Origin: Streptomyces asoensis
GTDB lineage: Bacteria > Actinomycetota > Actinomycetes > Streptomycetales > Streptomycetaceae
DNA length: 64,000 bases
Assembly (NCBI RefSeq): GCF_016860545.1
Contig: NZ_BNEB01000006.1
Span: 248,001 to 312,000 of the forward strand
Reading direction: 5' to 3'
Shown here piece by piece: positions 33,824-42,934 of this stretch. Numbering within the stretch: the first letter of the stretch is position 1; every line of letters begins with the position of its first letter. The position numbers and the translations under genes are program-made. The notes beneath the pieces are model-generated. The model saw only the letters and a program-made list of their open reading frames with translations. It made no database searches and was not told the DNA's origin.

Positions 33824-35065
33824 ATGCCCGAGCTGAAGCGGCTGGAGGCCGGCCACGCCCCGGCGGTCCTGGACTTCGAACTGGCCAACCGCGCCTGGTT
33901 CGCCGCCTCGGTCAGCGATCGCGGCGACGACTACTTCGACCGGTTCACCGACCGCTACGACGCCTTGCTGGCGGAGCAGGAGGCCGGCGTCTGCGCCTTC
34001 TACGTGCTGCTGGCCGAGGAGGACGGCTCGGTGCTCGGCCGGTTCAATCTGGTCGACCTCGTCGACGGCACCGCGCAACTCGGCTACCGGGTCGCGCAGC
34101 ATGCCACCGGCCGCGGCGTGGCGACCGAGGCGGTCCGGCGGCTGTGCGCGCTGGCCGCCACCCGGCACGGGCTGCACACCCTGCGGGCGGCCGCCTCCCA
34201 CGGCAACGCCGCCTCCGCGAGGGTGCTGGCCAAGGCCGGGTTCGTCCCGGCCGGCCCGGCCGACCCGGCCCACCTCGGCGGTAAGCAGGGCACCTGGTAC
34301 CGGCGCGACCTCACCCTCCCGGGCTCGCCGAGCATCCCCGCCAACCGGCGGCTGTGGAACCGGATCAGCGGCGCCTACCAGCACGAGCACGACCCGCAGA
34401 TCGGCGCCGCACCCCGGCTGTGGGGCATGTACTCCCTGCCCGACGCGCAGCTGCACGCCCTGGGCGACGTCACCGGCAAACGCGTCCTCGAACTCGGCTG
34501 CGGCGCCGGACAGTGGTCCCGGGCGCTCGCCGCCGAGGGCGCCAGGGTGGTCGGGCTCGACCTGTCCGAGGCCCAGCTCGCCGCGGCGGCCCGCGCGATG
34601 GGCACGGCCCGCTACCCGCTGGTGCAGGGCGCCGCCGAACAACTCCCCTTCGCCGCGGGCAGCTTCGATGTGGTGTTCTGCGACTTCGGCGGGCTCAGCT
34701 GGGCTCCCCCGCACCTGGCCGTCCCGCAGGCCGCACGCGTCCTGGTCCGCGGCGGGCGCCTGGTGTTCAACGTCGCCAGCCCCTGGTTCGAAGCCTGCTA
34801 CGACGAAGCCGCCGCCCGCGTCACCCGGACGCTGCGGCAGGACTACTTCGGGCTCGACACCGTCGCCGAGGACGACGGCGCGAGCAGCTACCAGCTCACC
34901 TACGGCGGCTGGGTCAAGGTCCTGCGCGGCGCGGGTCTGGTCATCGACGACCTCATCGAGCCGCGGCCCGGCCCCACGGCACCCAACGGCTACAACGAGA
35001 CCGACCCGCCCGACTGGGCACACCGCTGGCCGGCGGAACTGCTCTGGGTGACCCACAAACTCTGA
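33824..35065 (+). CDS. GNAT acetyltransferase fused to SAM methyltransferase
   Basis: This 413-residue two-domain protein has an N-terminal GNAT domain (residues 1-165) with LGYRVAQHATGRGVATEAVR (the acetyl-CoA loop) and NAASARVLAKAGFVPAG. The C-terminal class I methyltransferase (about 170-413) has RVLELGCGAGQWS (motif I), VVGLDLSEAQL and FDVVFCDFGGLSW. The fusion is unusual. A role in tailoring or self-protection is possible, but no acceptor can be named. It is flanked by a terminator and by the convergent SARP gene, so it may be an autonomous unit. Confidence 0.88.
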   Translation: MPELKRLEAGHAPAVLDFELANRAWFAASVSDRGDDYFDRFTDRYDALLAEQEAGVCAFYVLLAEEDGSVLGRFNLVDLVDGTAQLGYRVAQHATGRGVATEAVRRLCALAATRHGLHTLRAAASHGNAASARVLAKAGFVPAGPADPAHLGGKQGTWYRRDLTLPGSPSIPANRRLWNRISGAYQHEHDPQIGAAPRLWGMYSLPDAQLHALGDVTGKRVLELGCGAGQWSRALAAEGARVVGLDLSEAQLAAAARAMGTARYPLVQGAAEQLPFAAGSFDVVFCDFGGLSWAPPHLAVPQAARVLVRGGRLVFNVASPWFEACYDEAAARVTRTLRQDYFGLDTVAEDDGASSYQLTYGGWVKVLRGAGLVIDDLIEPRPGPTAPNGYNETDPPDWAHRWPAELLWVTHKL

Positions 35066-35131
35066 GGCGGACGGAGCCGGGCCGAAGCCGGCCGGGAGCG
35101 GGCCCGGCCACGGAGGCGGGGGCGGGGGCGG

Positions 35132-36460
35132 CTACAGCTCGGCCGGCAGGGGGGCACGCAGCAGGTCGGTGCGCGGCAGGTCGGTGCGCGGCAGCAGGGT
35201 GTGGTGGGGCGGCTGGCGGCGGGCGGTGCGGTGCGGGGCGCGCTGGTCGGCCGCCGGCGCGGGCCGCCGGGCCGTCTTCAAGGACGCGGCCGGGTGCGCC
35301 CGCCAGTCCAGCGCCGGCGCGTGGTTGAGGATCTGTTCCTCCAGCCGCCGCAGCGCCGGGCGCGGATCGATGCCCAGCTCACGGGCCAGGTAACGCTGGT
35401 TGGCGCGCAGCACCGCGAGTGCGTCGGCCTGCCGGCCGGCCCGGTAGAGGGCCAGGCTCAGCAGCTCGCAGCCGTACTCACGCAGCGGGTGGTCCGGGAC
35501 GAACGCCTCCAGCTCGGCGACCGCGATCTCGTGGGCGCCGGCCGCGAGCAGGGCGGCGCAGCGCCCCTCGGCCACCGACAGGCGCAGTTCCTCCAGCCGG
35601 GCCGCGTCCGGCCGTACCAGCGCGGTGTCGGCGACCTCGGCGTAGGCCGGTCCGCGCCACAGGGCCAGTGCCCCTTCGAACTCGCGCACCGCACCGGGCG
35701 CGTCGCCTCGGTCCAGTGCCTGCCAGCCGGCGACGGCATGTGCGCTGAAGCGGTGCACGTCGACCTCGACGGCCCGGCCGTCCAGGAGGTATCCGCGGGC
35801 GTGGGTGCGCAGCACCGTCGGCTGGGTGCGGGGCGCGCGGCCGGGTTCCAGCACGCGGCGCAGGTTGGCGACGTAGGCGTGGAGGGAGGAGACGGCCGCG
35901 GGCGGCGGGTGTCCGGTCCACAGTTCCTCGACGATGACGTCACAGGGCACCGGCCGGCCCGCGGTGCTGACCAGCAGGGCCAGCAGGGCGCGCTGTTTGG
36001 GCGCCCCCAGGTCGACGGGGCGGCCGCCGACGAGGGCCTCGATCGGGCCCAGTGCGCGGAAGGCGACGGCGGGGCGCGGGGCGGGCGTCTGCGGTGGCCG
36101 TCGGCGGGCGGGGCGGGTGTCGTGCGCCGGTGCGGGTGGCGGGGCCGGGTGGTCGCGCCCGGGGGGCTCGGCGGGCTCGGGGTGCTTGGGGTGCTTGGGG
36201 TGCTCGGCGCCGTCCGTGCCCCTGTCCGGGACGCCGTCCCCGATGCCGTCCCCGATGCCGTCCGGGAGGCCGGCTGCCGCGAGGTCGTGGCCGTCCGTCT
36301 CGGCGGCGTCGTCGTGGGAAAGCGTGCCGGTCACCCATCGGCGCAGTGCCCTGTTGGTGCGGCGAAGCTCTCGGACCTCGCGTTCCAGCTCCGCGATGCG
36401 CCACGCCTGCGCGGTCCTGGGACTCATCGCGGTATCGGTGTCCACCCTCTCGTCCCCCAT
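35132..36460 (-). CDS. SARP-family pathway regulator with N-terminal coiled coil
   Basis: This 442-residue regulator has an OmpR-like winged-helix domain (about 140-235; FRALGPIEALVGGRPVDLG, PKQRALLALLVSTAG, VEELWTGHPPP, ANLRRVLEPG) and a bacterial transcriptional activation domain (about 240-390). Residues 15-45 (AWRIAELEREVRELRRTNRA) form a leucine-zipper-like coil that resembles IS3 OrfA proteins and is unusual in SARPs. ATG 36460 follows GGAGAG by seven bases. Phased TNGAGCN arrays before five transcription units are the probable targets. Confidence 0.92.
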   Translation of the reverse strand: MGDERVDTDTAMSPRTAQAWRIAELEREVRELRRTNRALRRWVTGTLSHDDAAETDGHDLAAAGLPDGIGDGIGDGVPDRGTDGAEHPKHPKHPEPAEPPGRDHPAPPPAPAHDTRPARRRPPQTPAPRPAVAFRALGPIEALVGGRPVDLGAPKQRALLALLVSTAGRPVPCDVIVEELWTGHPPPAAVSSLHAYVANLRRVLEPGRAPRTQPTVLRTHARGYLLDGRAVEVDVHRFSAHAVAGWQALDRGDAPGAVREFEGALALWRGPAYAEVADTALVRPDAARLEELRLSVAEGRCAALLAAGAHEIAVAELEAFVPDHPLREYGCELLSLALYRAGRQADALAVLRANQRYLARELGIDPRPALRRLEEQILNHAPALDWRAHPAASLKTARRPAPAADQRAPHRTARRQPPHHTLLPRTDLPRTDLLRAPLPAEL

Positions 36461-36692
36461 CCGTGAACTCTCCGTTTCCACGGGCGCACTTGACCTGCCG
36501 GGAAGGCCGGACGGGCCCTTCCCCCGGTCAGTGTGCGCGACTCGGGGCGGTGACGGCCCGGGTGCCGAGCCGACGCCGAGCGGTCCTCCAGCCGCCCTCG
36601 AGGAGGGTGCGCCTGCACGGGTACGCGGCGCGGCAGGACGGGGCGGGGCGGCCATGCCTGGCCCGGCCCGCGTCCTGCCGGGCACACGCGGG

Positions 36693-36724
36693 GCCGGGCC
36701 GGCGCGTGGCGGCGCCGGCCCGGC
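36693..36724 (-). terminator. Second hairpin behind the AMP-ligase
   Basis: A perfect 13-bp GC stem (36693-36705 with 36712-36724, six-base loop) lies 40 bp after the first terminator. The rest of 36461-36692 shows no gene. Confidence 0.5.
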
Positions 36725-36735
36725 AGGGGGACGAG

Positions 36736-36759
36736 GGCCCCCGGCATCAGCCGGGGGCC
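36736..36759 (-). terminator. Terminator of the AMP-ligase gene
   Basis: Perfect 10-bp stem GGCCCCCGGC / GCCGGGGGCC with ATCA loop, four bases after the AMP-ligase stop. Confidence 0.65.
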
Positions 36760-36763
36760 GGTG

Positions 36764-38353
36764 TCATGCCTGTTCCTGGAGCTGTTCCTCGAACCGGCGG
36801 GCCAGCGCGAGGCGTTGGACCTTGAGGGTGGCGGTCCTGGGCAGCTCGGCCTGCGGGATCTGTACGGGGTCGGCGAGCTGGGGGAACGCGGCGGCGACCG
36901 CCGCCCGCCAGCGGTTGAGGTCCAGGGGCTTGTCGTCGACGGTGCAGATCACCGGGACCGGCCGGGAGTCGGGTCCCTGCACCACGACGAGCTCGGTCAG
37001 TTCGTGCAGCCGGCCCAGCACGACGTCCTCGATCTCCAGGGAGCTCTTCACTCCGGGGATCATGTCGACCTCGCGGTCGAGCATGTGCAGGCAGCCGAAC
37101 CGGGTGCGGTATCCGACGTCGCCGGTGCGCCACCACTGGCCGGTGCGGTTGGCGTCGTAGCGGTCCTGCTCGCCGAAGTAGGTCTTGGCGATGCCGTCCC
37201 AGGCGACCTCGATGTAGCCGGGGTTGGTCTCGGACGGGGTGTGGCCGTCGCGGCTGACCACGCGGATCCGGGCGGCGCCGCCCGGCATGGCCCAGCCGAC
37301 GCAGCGGCCGTTGGCCTTGTGGGCGGAGTGGCGGAAGTAGGCGCGGCCGACGGCCGGGCCGACCTCGCTCTGGCCGTAGATCTGGAAGAACAGGGCGCCG
37401 CGCCGGTCGGAGGACTTCAGCAGTCTGCTCATCGTGGCGGGGTGGATGGCGTCGAAGGTGCTGCTGAAGACCTTCACCGACCCGAACGGCGAGCGCGGGT
37501 CCTGGGTGAGCTCCTCCCACTCCATCAGCGAGTTGGGCAGCGCCTCGACGAAGGCGGGCCGGTGCTTGACGAACTGCTCGGCGACCTCGGCGGGGCCGGT
37601 CTCGCGCATGAGCAGGACCGGGTACTCCTTCAGCAGGGCCAGGGACATCGCCGCGACCATCCGCGAGTGCACGAAGGGCACGTTGATCGCGACGGTCTCC
37701 TTCTTGCGCATCAGCGACAGCAGCCGCCACTGCGGGACGAGACGGATGCCCTGGGTGCGGGGGGTGTGCACGACGAGTTTGGGGATGCCGGTGGTGCCGG
37801 AGGTGTGGGTGATGACGGCGGCCTCGTCGATGGGCCGCACGACCGGCTTGACGCGGGGCGCGCCGGCGAGTCCGGTGAGCGCGACGGCGCCCGGCCGCTC
37901 GCCCGAGGAGGTGATGACCCGCCGGGTGAGGTCCTTGAGCGGCACGTCGGCCAGGACGTCGAGCTTGGCGCCGTCGCTGAGCAGGGTGGGCCGGCCGACC
38001 CGCTCCAGCAGGACGCCCACGGTGGTGGGGTCCAGGGCCGGTGAGAGGTTGACGACGATCCCGCCGATGCGGGACACGGCCGCGGCGAGCATCCAGTGGT
38101 CGGCGTTGGCCGTCTTGTAGATGACGACGTGCTCGTCGGGGCGGACACCGGCCGCCCACAGACGGGCCGCGAGGTCGTCGACGTGGTCGGCGTACTGGGC
38201 CACCGTCAGGCGCCGTCCCGCCTCGGGCAGGACGCCGAGGTCGTGGTCGAGGCTGATCGGGGTCGAGGGGTTGACGGCGGCCGCCATCTCCGGCAGCAGG
38301 CCGATGTGAAGACCGCGCTTCTGGATCGAACGGTAAGCCACGGAGCCCTTCAT
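36764..38353 (-). CDS. AMP-dependent ligase, CreM-like diazotase candidate
   Basis: This 529-residue ANL-superfamily protein has THTSGTTGIPK (A3), YGQSEVGPAVG (A5), TGDVGYRTRFG (A7) and PRTATLKVQR with the A10 Lys. The usual GR of motif A8 reads DR (LDREVDMI), so the hinge is diverged. CreM of cremeomycin biosynthesis is an ANL protein that uses ATP and nitrite to diazotise an aromatic amine. CreD/CreE-like genes in this cluster supply nitrite, and the adjacent aminotransferase supplies the amine, so the same role is inferred here. Ordinary acyl-CoA ligase activity is the alternative. ATG 38353 follows AAGGAG. Confidence 0.85.
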   Translation of the reverse strand: MKGSVAYRSIQKRGLHIGLLPEMAAAVNPSTPISLDHDLGVLPEAGRRLTVAQYADHVDDLAARLWAAGVRPDEHVVIYKTANADHWMLAAAVSRIGGIVVNLSPALDPTTVGVLLERVGRPTLLSDGAKLDVLADVPLKDLTRRVITSSGERPGAVALTGLAGAPRVKPVVRPIDEAAVITHTSGTTGIPKLVVHTPRTQGIRLVPQWRLLSLMRKKETVAINVPFVHSRMVAAMSLALLKEYPVLLMRETGPAEVAEQFVKHRPAFVEALPNSLMEWEELTQDPRSPFGSVKVFSSTFDAIHPATMSRLLKSSDRRGALFFQIYGQSEVGPAVGRAYFRHSAHKANGRCVGWAMPGGAARIRVVSRDGHTPSETNPGYIEVAWDGIAKTYFGEQDRYDANRTGQWWRTGDVGYRTRFGCLHMLDREVDMIPGVKSSLEIEDVVLGRLHELTELVVVQGPDSRPVPVICTVDDKPLDLNRWRAAVAAAFPQLADPVQIPQAELPRTATLKVQRLALARRFEEQLQEQA

Positions 38354-39076
38354 GGTGGCTTTCTCCTTTGTGGTGGGCGGTTGACATTTCGGGCGTCGAC
38401 GACCCGGTGCGGGGCCGCCCGGCCCTGGGCGGGCCGGGCGGCGGGCGGCGGGTGTGGAGGGCGGGCGCGCCGGGGCGGCAGCCGCCCGACCGGCGCGGGC
38501 AGCCCGGCCTGCCCCCGCCCCCTCCCCCCTTTCCCCGGGCAAGGGGAGCGCCCCGGCCCGGCCCGGACCGGGGCGACGCTGCCCCTGACGTACACATCCC
38601 GCCCGACGGCACCGACCGGGCACGGATCGCCCGACCGGACCGCGGCCGGTTACCGGCGACCGAGGCCGCGGCCAGGACGCCGGTGCCCTGGCCACGGCCG
38701 GTGGCCACAGCTATCGAGGCCCGGTCGCGGTGTTCTGCGGCCGGTGCTGTCCCGCTGTCGTGCGGGAGACCGTCAGGTGGCCTCCCGCACGGTGCGGGCC
38801 CGCCAACGGGGGGCCTGTCGCGTGGTGCGGGGCCCGCCGGCAGGCCGTCTCACGTGCGGTTCGGGTCCTGCCGGCCGGTGGTCTGGCGTGTGGTGCGGGG
38901 CTGTGGGCGGGTGGGTCCGCGCGGCCCGGGCCCCTGGGGAGGGCGGGACGCGCGGGGTCCGTCCGGGCTCCGCACCGGCGGCACGCGGTCCGGCGGCACG
39001 GTTGCGGGGTGTGTCGTTGCGCCGCGGGCCGCCGTCGGGGGGCCGGAGCCCGGCCGACCGGCCTGCCGGGCGGCCG
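38354..39076. other. Gene-free stretch between AMP-ligase and O-methyltransferase
   Basis: No convincing gene in 723 bases. A 9-bp stem (GTGCGGGAG 38760-38768 with CTCCCGCAC 38782-38790) may terminate the PKS operon on the minus strand. No phased SARP heptamers are seen before the AMP-ligase. Confidence 0.5.
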
Positions 39077-40072
39077 TCAGCGGGCGATGACCATCGTCGC
39101 CGGCGGTGCGTCGTGGAAGGTGACGTCCTCGAAGCCCGCCTTGATCAGCCAGTCGCGGTAGTCGGCGCGCCGCCAGGTGCCGCCCTCCTTGCTCTTGAGC
39201 AGCATCTCCAGGGCGAACAGCAGCGGGAACGCCGGGGCGCTGCGGTCGTCGTCGACGACGTAGTCGGCGACCACCAGGGCACCGCCGGGCTTGAGGGCCT
39301 TGCGCAGCCGGGTGAAGACCTCGATGTTGCTCTCGGCGTTCTCCTGGTGGGCGATGTGGGAATAGACGGCGATGTCGTACTCGCCGGTGCCGAAGTCGGT
39401 GGTGTGGAAGTCGCCGTTGAGGGTGGTGAACCGCTCCCCCACCCCTTGTTCGGCGACGAGGCGTCGGGCGATGGCGTTGATCGGCTCCCAGTCGAGCTGG
39501 ACCGCGCGGGCGGCCGGGTTGGCCTTGAGCCAGATCGACGAGTAGATGCCCGAGCCGCCGCCGACGTCGAGGATGGTGATCTCGCCGGCGTCGGCGATGC
39601 CCAGTGCCTCGACCCCGGCGTCCGCGGCCGGGACCGACACCCCGGCGATGGCGGGGACGATGCCCTCCCAGTGCGGGTTGTCGGCCACCTCGGTCTCGCC
39701 GCCGGTGAGCGGCCCGCCGGTGCGTACGACCTCCGGCAGGTCGATGAGGCTGCCGGTGTGCTGGAGCTTGAGCTTGGCGAAGCCGGCCAGGGAGGCGGGC
39801 TTGCCCTCGACGAGGAAGGCGGAGGCCGCCGGGGTGTTGCGGTAGCGGCCGTCCTCCAGGGCGACCAGCTCCACGCTGACCAGGCCGTCCAGCAGGCTCT
39901 GGGCGCCCCGCTCGGAGATCTCGGCCAGGGCGGCTATCTCCTCGGCGGTGCCCGCCCCGTTCTCCAGATGGGTGAAGACGCGGTGGGTGGCCGCGGCGCC
40001 GATGACGCCGGTGTTCCAGTAGCCGTTGATCAGCCTCATCACACCGTCCGGCGCAGGCTGGTTGTTCGTCAT
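39077..40072 (-). CDS. O-methyltransferase
   Basis: This 331-residue class I methyltransferase of the small-molecule O-methyltransferase type (acetylserotonin/HIOMT-like) has an N-terminal winged-helix dimerisation domain (1-110; GYWNTGVIGAAATHRVFTHL) and a SAM-binding core with TILDVGGGSGIYS and LKPGGALVVADYVVDD. It is the last gene of the PKS operon and overlaps the aminotransferase stop by 4 bp. The likely acceptor is a hydroxyl of flaviolin or amino-flaviolin. It sits in the same place as the methyltransferase after the aminotransferase in the furaquinocin cluster, as I recall it. Confidence 0.9.
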   Translation of the reverse strand: MTNNQPAPDGVMRLINGYWNTGVIGAAATHRVFTHLENGAGTAEEIAALAEISERGAQSLLDGLVSVELVALEDGRYRNTPAASAFLVEGKPASLAGFAKLKLQHTGSLIDLPEVVRTGGPLTGGETEVADNPHWEGIVPAIAGVSVPAADAGVEALGIADAGEITILDVGGGSGIYSSIWLKANPAARAVQLDWEPINAIARRLVAEQGVGERFTTLNGDFHTTDFGTGEYDIAVYSHIAHQENAESNIEVFTRLRKALKPGGALVVADYVVDDDRSAPAFPLLFALEMLLKSKEGGTWRRADYRDWLIKAGFEDVTFHDAPPATMVIAR

Positions 40073-41235
40073 GCCGCTCCCTTCAGGGTCCGGGTGGGCT
40101 GGGCGTGGGTGCGCAGCGCGCTGCGCAGGACCTCGCAGACCCGCTCGACCTGGCTCATGGTCAGCTCGGCGTGCATGGGTATGCCGAGGTTGCGCTGGAA
40201 GAGGTCCGCCGAGACCGGGCACACCTGCCGGGCGGCGAACGCGGGCTGCACGTGGCTGGCCCAGGTGCCGTGCAGGGTGCCGATGCCCTGGGCGCGCAGT
40301 TCGGTGGCGACCGCGCCGCGGTCGACGCTCGGGTCGAGGGTCACCAGGTAGGACTGCCAGGCGTGGGTACGGTCGGCGGGCACGTGCGGGACCGTCAGCA
40401 GGTCCTCGTCGGCGAGGAGTTCGGCGTAGCGGGCGGCGACGGCGCGCCGGCGCCCCATGAGTTCCTCGATGCGGCCGAGCTGGACCTGGAGGATCGCCGC
40501 GGCGATGTCGGAGAGTTTGAAGTTGTAGCCGATCTCGGTGAATTCGGGGATCGGCAGGCCGATGACCTGGCCCATGTCGAAGATGCTGCCGATGCCGAAC
40601 GAGGACAGCTGGCGTGCCTTCGCGCCGATGGCGGGGTCGGTGGAGATGAGTGCGCCGCCCTCGCCGCTGGTGGCGCCCTTGCGTCCGTGGAAGGACAGGC
40701 AGGCCACCTCGGCCAGTGCGCCCGCCTCCCGGCCCTGGTAGGTCGCGCCGACCGCGCAGGCGGCGTCCTCGACGAGGAACAGCCCGTGGCGGTCGGCGAT
40801 GGCCTGAAGGGGTGCGTAGTCCGCGGGCAGGCCGACGGTGTCGACGGCGATGATGCCGACGGTGCGGGAGGTGACGAGGTCCGCCACCGCGCGCGGGTCG
40901 ATGGTGCCGGTGTCGGCGCGTACGTCGGCGAACACGGGTGTGGCGCCGACGTAGCGCACCGCGTGGGCGGGGGCGGGGAAGGTGTAGTCGGCGACGATGA
41001 CCTCGTCGCCCGGCTGCACGCCGAACGCGAGCATCGCCAGGTGCAGGGCGGCGCCGCAGTTGCTCACCGCGACCGCGTCACCGGCCCCGTACCGTTGCTT
41101 CAGCTGGGCTTCGAGGGCCTTGCCCTTCGGTCCCTGGCCGGCCGGCCAGCCGGAGGCGAACACCTCGGCGACGGCCGCCAGTTCCTGCTCCCCCAGGCTG
41201 GCGAAGACGAGGGGGATCTTGTCGATGTCGCTCAT
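40069..41235 (-). CDS. DegT/DnrJ/EryC1-type PLP aminotransferase
   Basis: This 388-residue PLP enzyme has the catalytic Lys in LSFHGRKGATSGEGG, VEDAACAVGATYQG (Asp binding the PLP nitrogen) and the C-terminal HAELTMSQVERVCEVL helix. Members usually aminate sugars, but the furaquinocin homologue is reported to aminate C-8 of flaviolin, and no sugar genes are present here. I infer formation of an 8-amino-naphthoquinone, the substrate for the ANL diazotase candidate. It lies 6 bp after the cupin gene and overlaps the O-methyltransferase. Confidence 0.92.
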   Translation of the reverse strand: MSDIDKIPLVFASLGEQELAAVAEVFASGWPAGQGPKGKALEAQLKQRYGAGDAVAVSNCGAALHLAMLAFGVQPGDEVIVADYTFPAPAHAVRYVGATPVFADVRADTGTIDPRAVADLVTSRTVGIIAVDTVGLPADYAPLQAIADRHGLFLVEDAACAVGATYQGREAGALAEVACLSFHGRKGATSGEGGALISTDPAIGAKARQLSSFGIGSIFDMGQVIGLPIPEFTEIGYNFKLSDIAAAILQVQLGRIEELMGRRRAVAARYAELLADEDLLTVPHVPADRTHAWQSYLVTLDPSVDRGAVATELRAQGIGTLHGTWASHVQPAFAARQVCPVSADLFQRNLGIPMHAELTMSQVERVCEVLRSALRTHAQPTRTLKGAA

Positions 41236-41241
41236 CGTTGT

Positions 41242-41796
41242 TTACGCTCCGCGCGATTCGGAGGAGTGGGGATCGAGAAGGGCGGGCGGTTCGTAGCGCT
41301 GGGGCGTGATCTGGCTGACGTCGTAGCGCTTGCGCATCTCGTCGATGGCGACGGGATCGATCCCGCCGGCCGCCCAGATCTCCGCGATCTCCTCGAAGTA
41401 CAGCTCGTGAACGGGTGACGGGTAGCACTGGAAGAGCATCCGCGCCGGTTTTTCGGAGGCGTTCCTGAAGGCGTGCGGAGTTCCGGGCGGCACGAACATG
41501 AAGGCACCCTCGGTGGCACGGACGGCCTTGTCCCCGTCGGGTGACTCCCATTCGTGCCAGTCCTGTGCGGTGCGCAGGGTCGGCTCGAAAGCCAGGAGCT
41601 GGAGCTCCCCTTCCAGTACGTAGAAGAACTCCTGCGCATCGCTGTGGACGTGCGCTCCGACATCGAATCCGGGGGGTACGACCACCTCGAATATCGATAT
41701 GGAGGAGCCGTGGTCCTTGGTGGCCTTGAAGGTCACTTCCTGCGCTTTGCTGATCAGCTTTCGCCCCTGCCCGGGCGGGAGGATGAGGCCAGTCAT
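41242..41796 (-). CDS. Cupin oxygenase-like protein
   Basis: This 184-residue single-domain cupin has motif 1, HVHSDAQEFFYVLEGE, with two His and Glu, and motif 2, PPGTPHAF, with the last His, so a full metal site is present. A cupin of this type next to the type III PKS oxidises tetrahydroxynaphthalene to flaviolin in related clusters. ATG 41796 follows AAGGAAG. Stop to next start is 6 bp, so it is cotranscribed with the aminotransferase. Confidence 0.9.
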   Translation of the reverse strand: MTGLILPPGQGRKLISKAQEVTFKATKDHGSSISIFEVVVPPGFDVGAHVHSDAQEFFYVLEGELQLLAFEPTLRTAQDWHEWESPDGDKAVRATEGAFMFVPPGTPHAFRNASEKPARMLFQCYPSPVHELYFEEIAEIWAAGGIDPVAIDEMRKRYDVSQITPQRYEPPALLDPHSSESRGA

Positions 41797-41866
41797 GGAG
41801 TCAGCTTCCTTTGTCCGCACAGAGTTTCACTTGAGCGAGGGTGCGGTGCCGGGTGGGGTGGGGATG

Positions 41867-42934
41867 TCAGTCCAGTTCCCGGGGGCCGTCGGTGCTCCAG
41901 CGGCCGAGCGCCATCTCGGCGGTGATGCCGGGGCCGAAGCCGGCGATCAGGCCGGTGGCGTCCTGGAGGGGGGTGTCCTCCTCGAACAGCCGGCGGGCGG
42001 CGTCGAAGACGACGGCGCTGGCGATGTTGCCGTACTCGGTCAGCGTGGACCAGCTGTGGCGGAACACCGTGCGGTCGACCTCGAGGAACTTGGCGAGGTC
42101 GTCCAGGATGCGCGGGCCGCCGGCGTGGACGATGTAGAAGTCGAGGCTCCCGGCGTCCCAGCTGTGGTCCTTGGCGAACTCGCGCAGCACCGGCGCGAGC
42201 GGCTCCATCGTGCCGGGCACGCGGCGGTCCAGCTGGAAGTGGAAGCCGGTGTCCTTGACCGCGTAGGAGATCCAGTCCTCGGTGTGCGGGATGAGGTAGG
42301 AGGCGTTGCGCTCCAGCTCGATGCCGACCCCGCCGTTGCCGCGTACGACGGCGGCGGCGACGGCGTCGCCGAACAGTCCGTCGGAGAGCAGGGAGCCGAT
42401 GTCGTCGGCCTCGGGCTGGTAGCACAGCGAGCACAGCTCGCAGGAGACGATCAGGACGTTGCTGCCGGGGTGGGCCAGGCAGAAGTCGTGGGCGCGGTTG
42501 ACGGCCGCGCCGCCCGCCGCGCAGCCGAGCTGGGCGATGGGTATCTGGCGGGTGTCGAAGCGGAAGCCGAGCGTGTTGATCAGCCAGGCGGTCAGCGACG
42601 GCATGCTGAAGCCGGTGCACGACACGTAGATGATCGCGTCGATGTCACGGGCGGCGAGATCGGCGTTCTTGAGGGCCTCTTCGATGACCGGCGGCGTCAG
42701 CTTCCTCGACTCGGCCTCGTAGATGCGGTTGCGTTCGGTCAGGCCCGGGTGGCCCAGGGTCTGCTCGATGGGCTGGACGATGTGCCGCTTCAGCACTCCG
42801 GTGTTGCGGATGAGCCGGAGCGCCAGGGGAAGCTGCGGCTTTCCGGCGTGGGCTTTCGCGGCGAACTCGAGAGTCTCGTCGATCGTGATGACGTGTTCCG
42901 GCGCGCTCACCGCGGGCTTGCATAGCCTGGCCAT
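41867..42934 (-). CDS. Type III polyketide synthase, tetrahydroxynaphthalene synthase (RppA-like)
   Basis: This 355-residue enzyme has the catalytic triad in exactly the numbering of the S. coelicolor enzyme: Cys138 (AQLGCAAGGAA), His270 (IVHAGGP) and Asn303 (YGNIAS), plus Cys106 (VSCTGFSMPS), which marks the tetrahydroxynaphthalene type. It condenses five malonyl-CoA into 1,3,6,8-tetrahydroxynaphthalene. It starts an operon with the cupin (70 bp gap), aminotransferase and O-methyltransferase. The upstream region has no clean SARP array; weak heptamers are noted in the entry for the gap. Confidence 0.96.
   Translation of the reverse strand: MARLCKPAVSAPEHVITIDETLEFAAKAHAGKPQLPLALRLIRNTGVLKRHIVQPIEQTLGHPGLTERNRIYEAESRKLTPPVIEEALKNADLAARDIDAIIYVSCTGFSMPSLTAWLINTLGFRFDTRQIPIAQLGCAAGGAAVNRAHDFCLAHPGSNVLIVSCELCSLCYQPEADDIGSLLSDGLFGDAVAAAVVRGNGGVGIELERNASYLIPHTEDWISYAVKDTGFHFQLDRRVPGTMEPLAPVLREFAKDHSWDAGSLDFYIVHAGGPRILDDLAKFLEVDRTVFRHSWSTLTEYGNIASAVVFDAARRLFEEDTPLQDATGLIAGFGPGITAEMALGRWSTDGPRELD

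Noticed and set aside
38354..39076. Long open frames on both strands in the gap behind the O-methyltransferase
   Set aside because: The translations are Arg/Pro/Gly-rich, have no ribosome sites and no recognisable motif; they are typical shadows of GC-rich DNA.
40069..41235. Aminotransferase as a deoxysugar enzyme
   Set aside because: No nucleotidyl-sugar dehydratase, epimerase or glycosyltransferase is present; the PKS-cupin-aminotransferase order favours an aromatic substrate.
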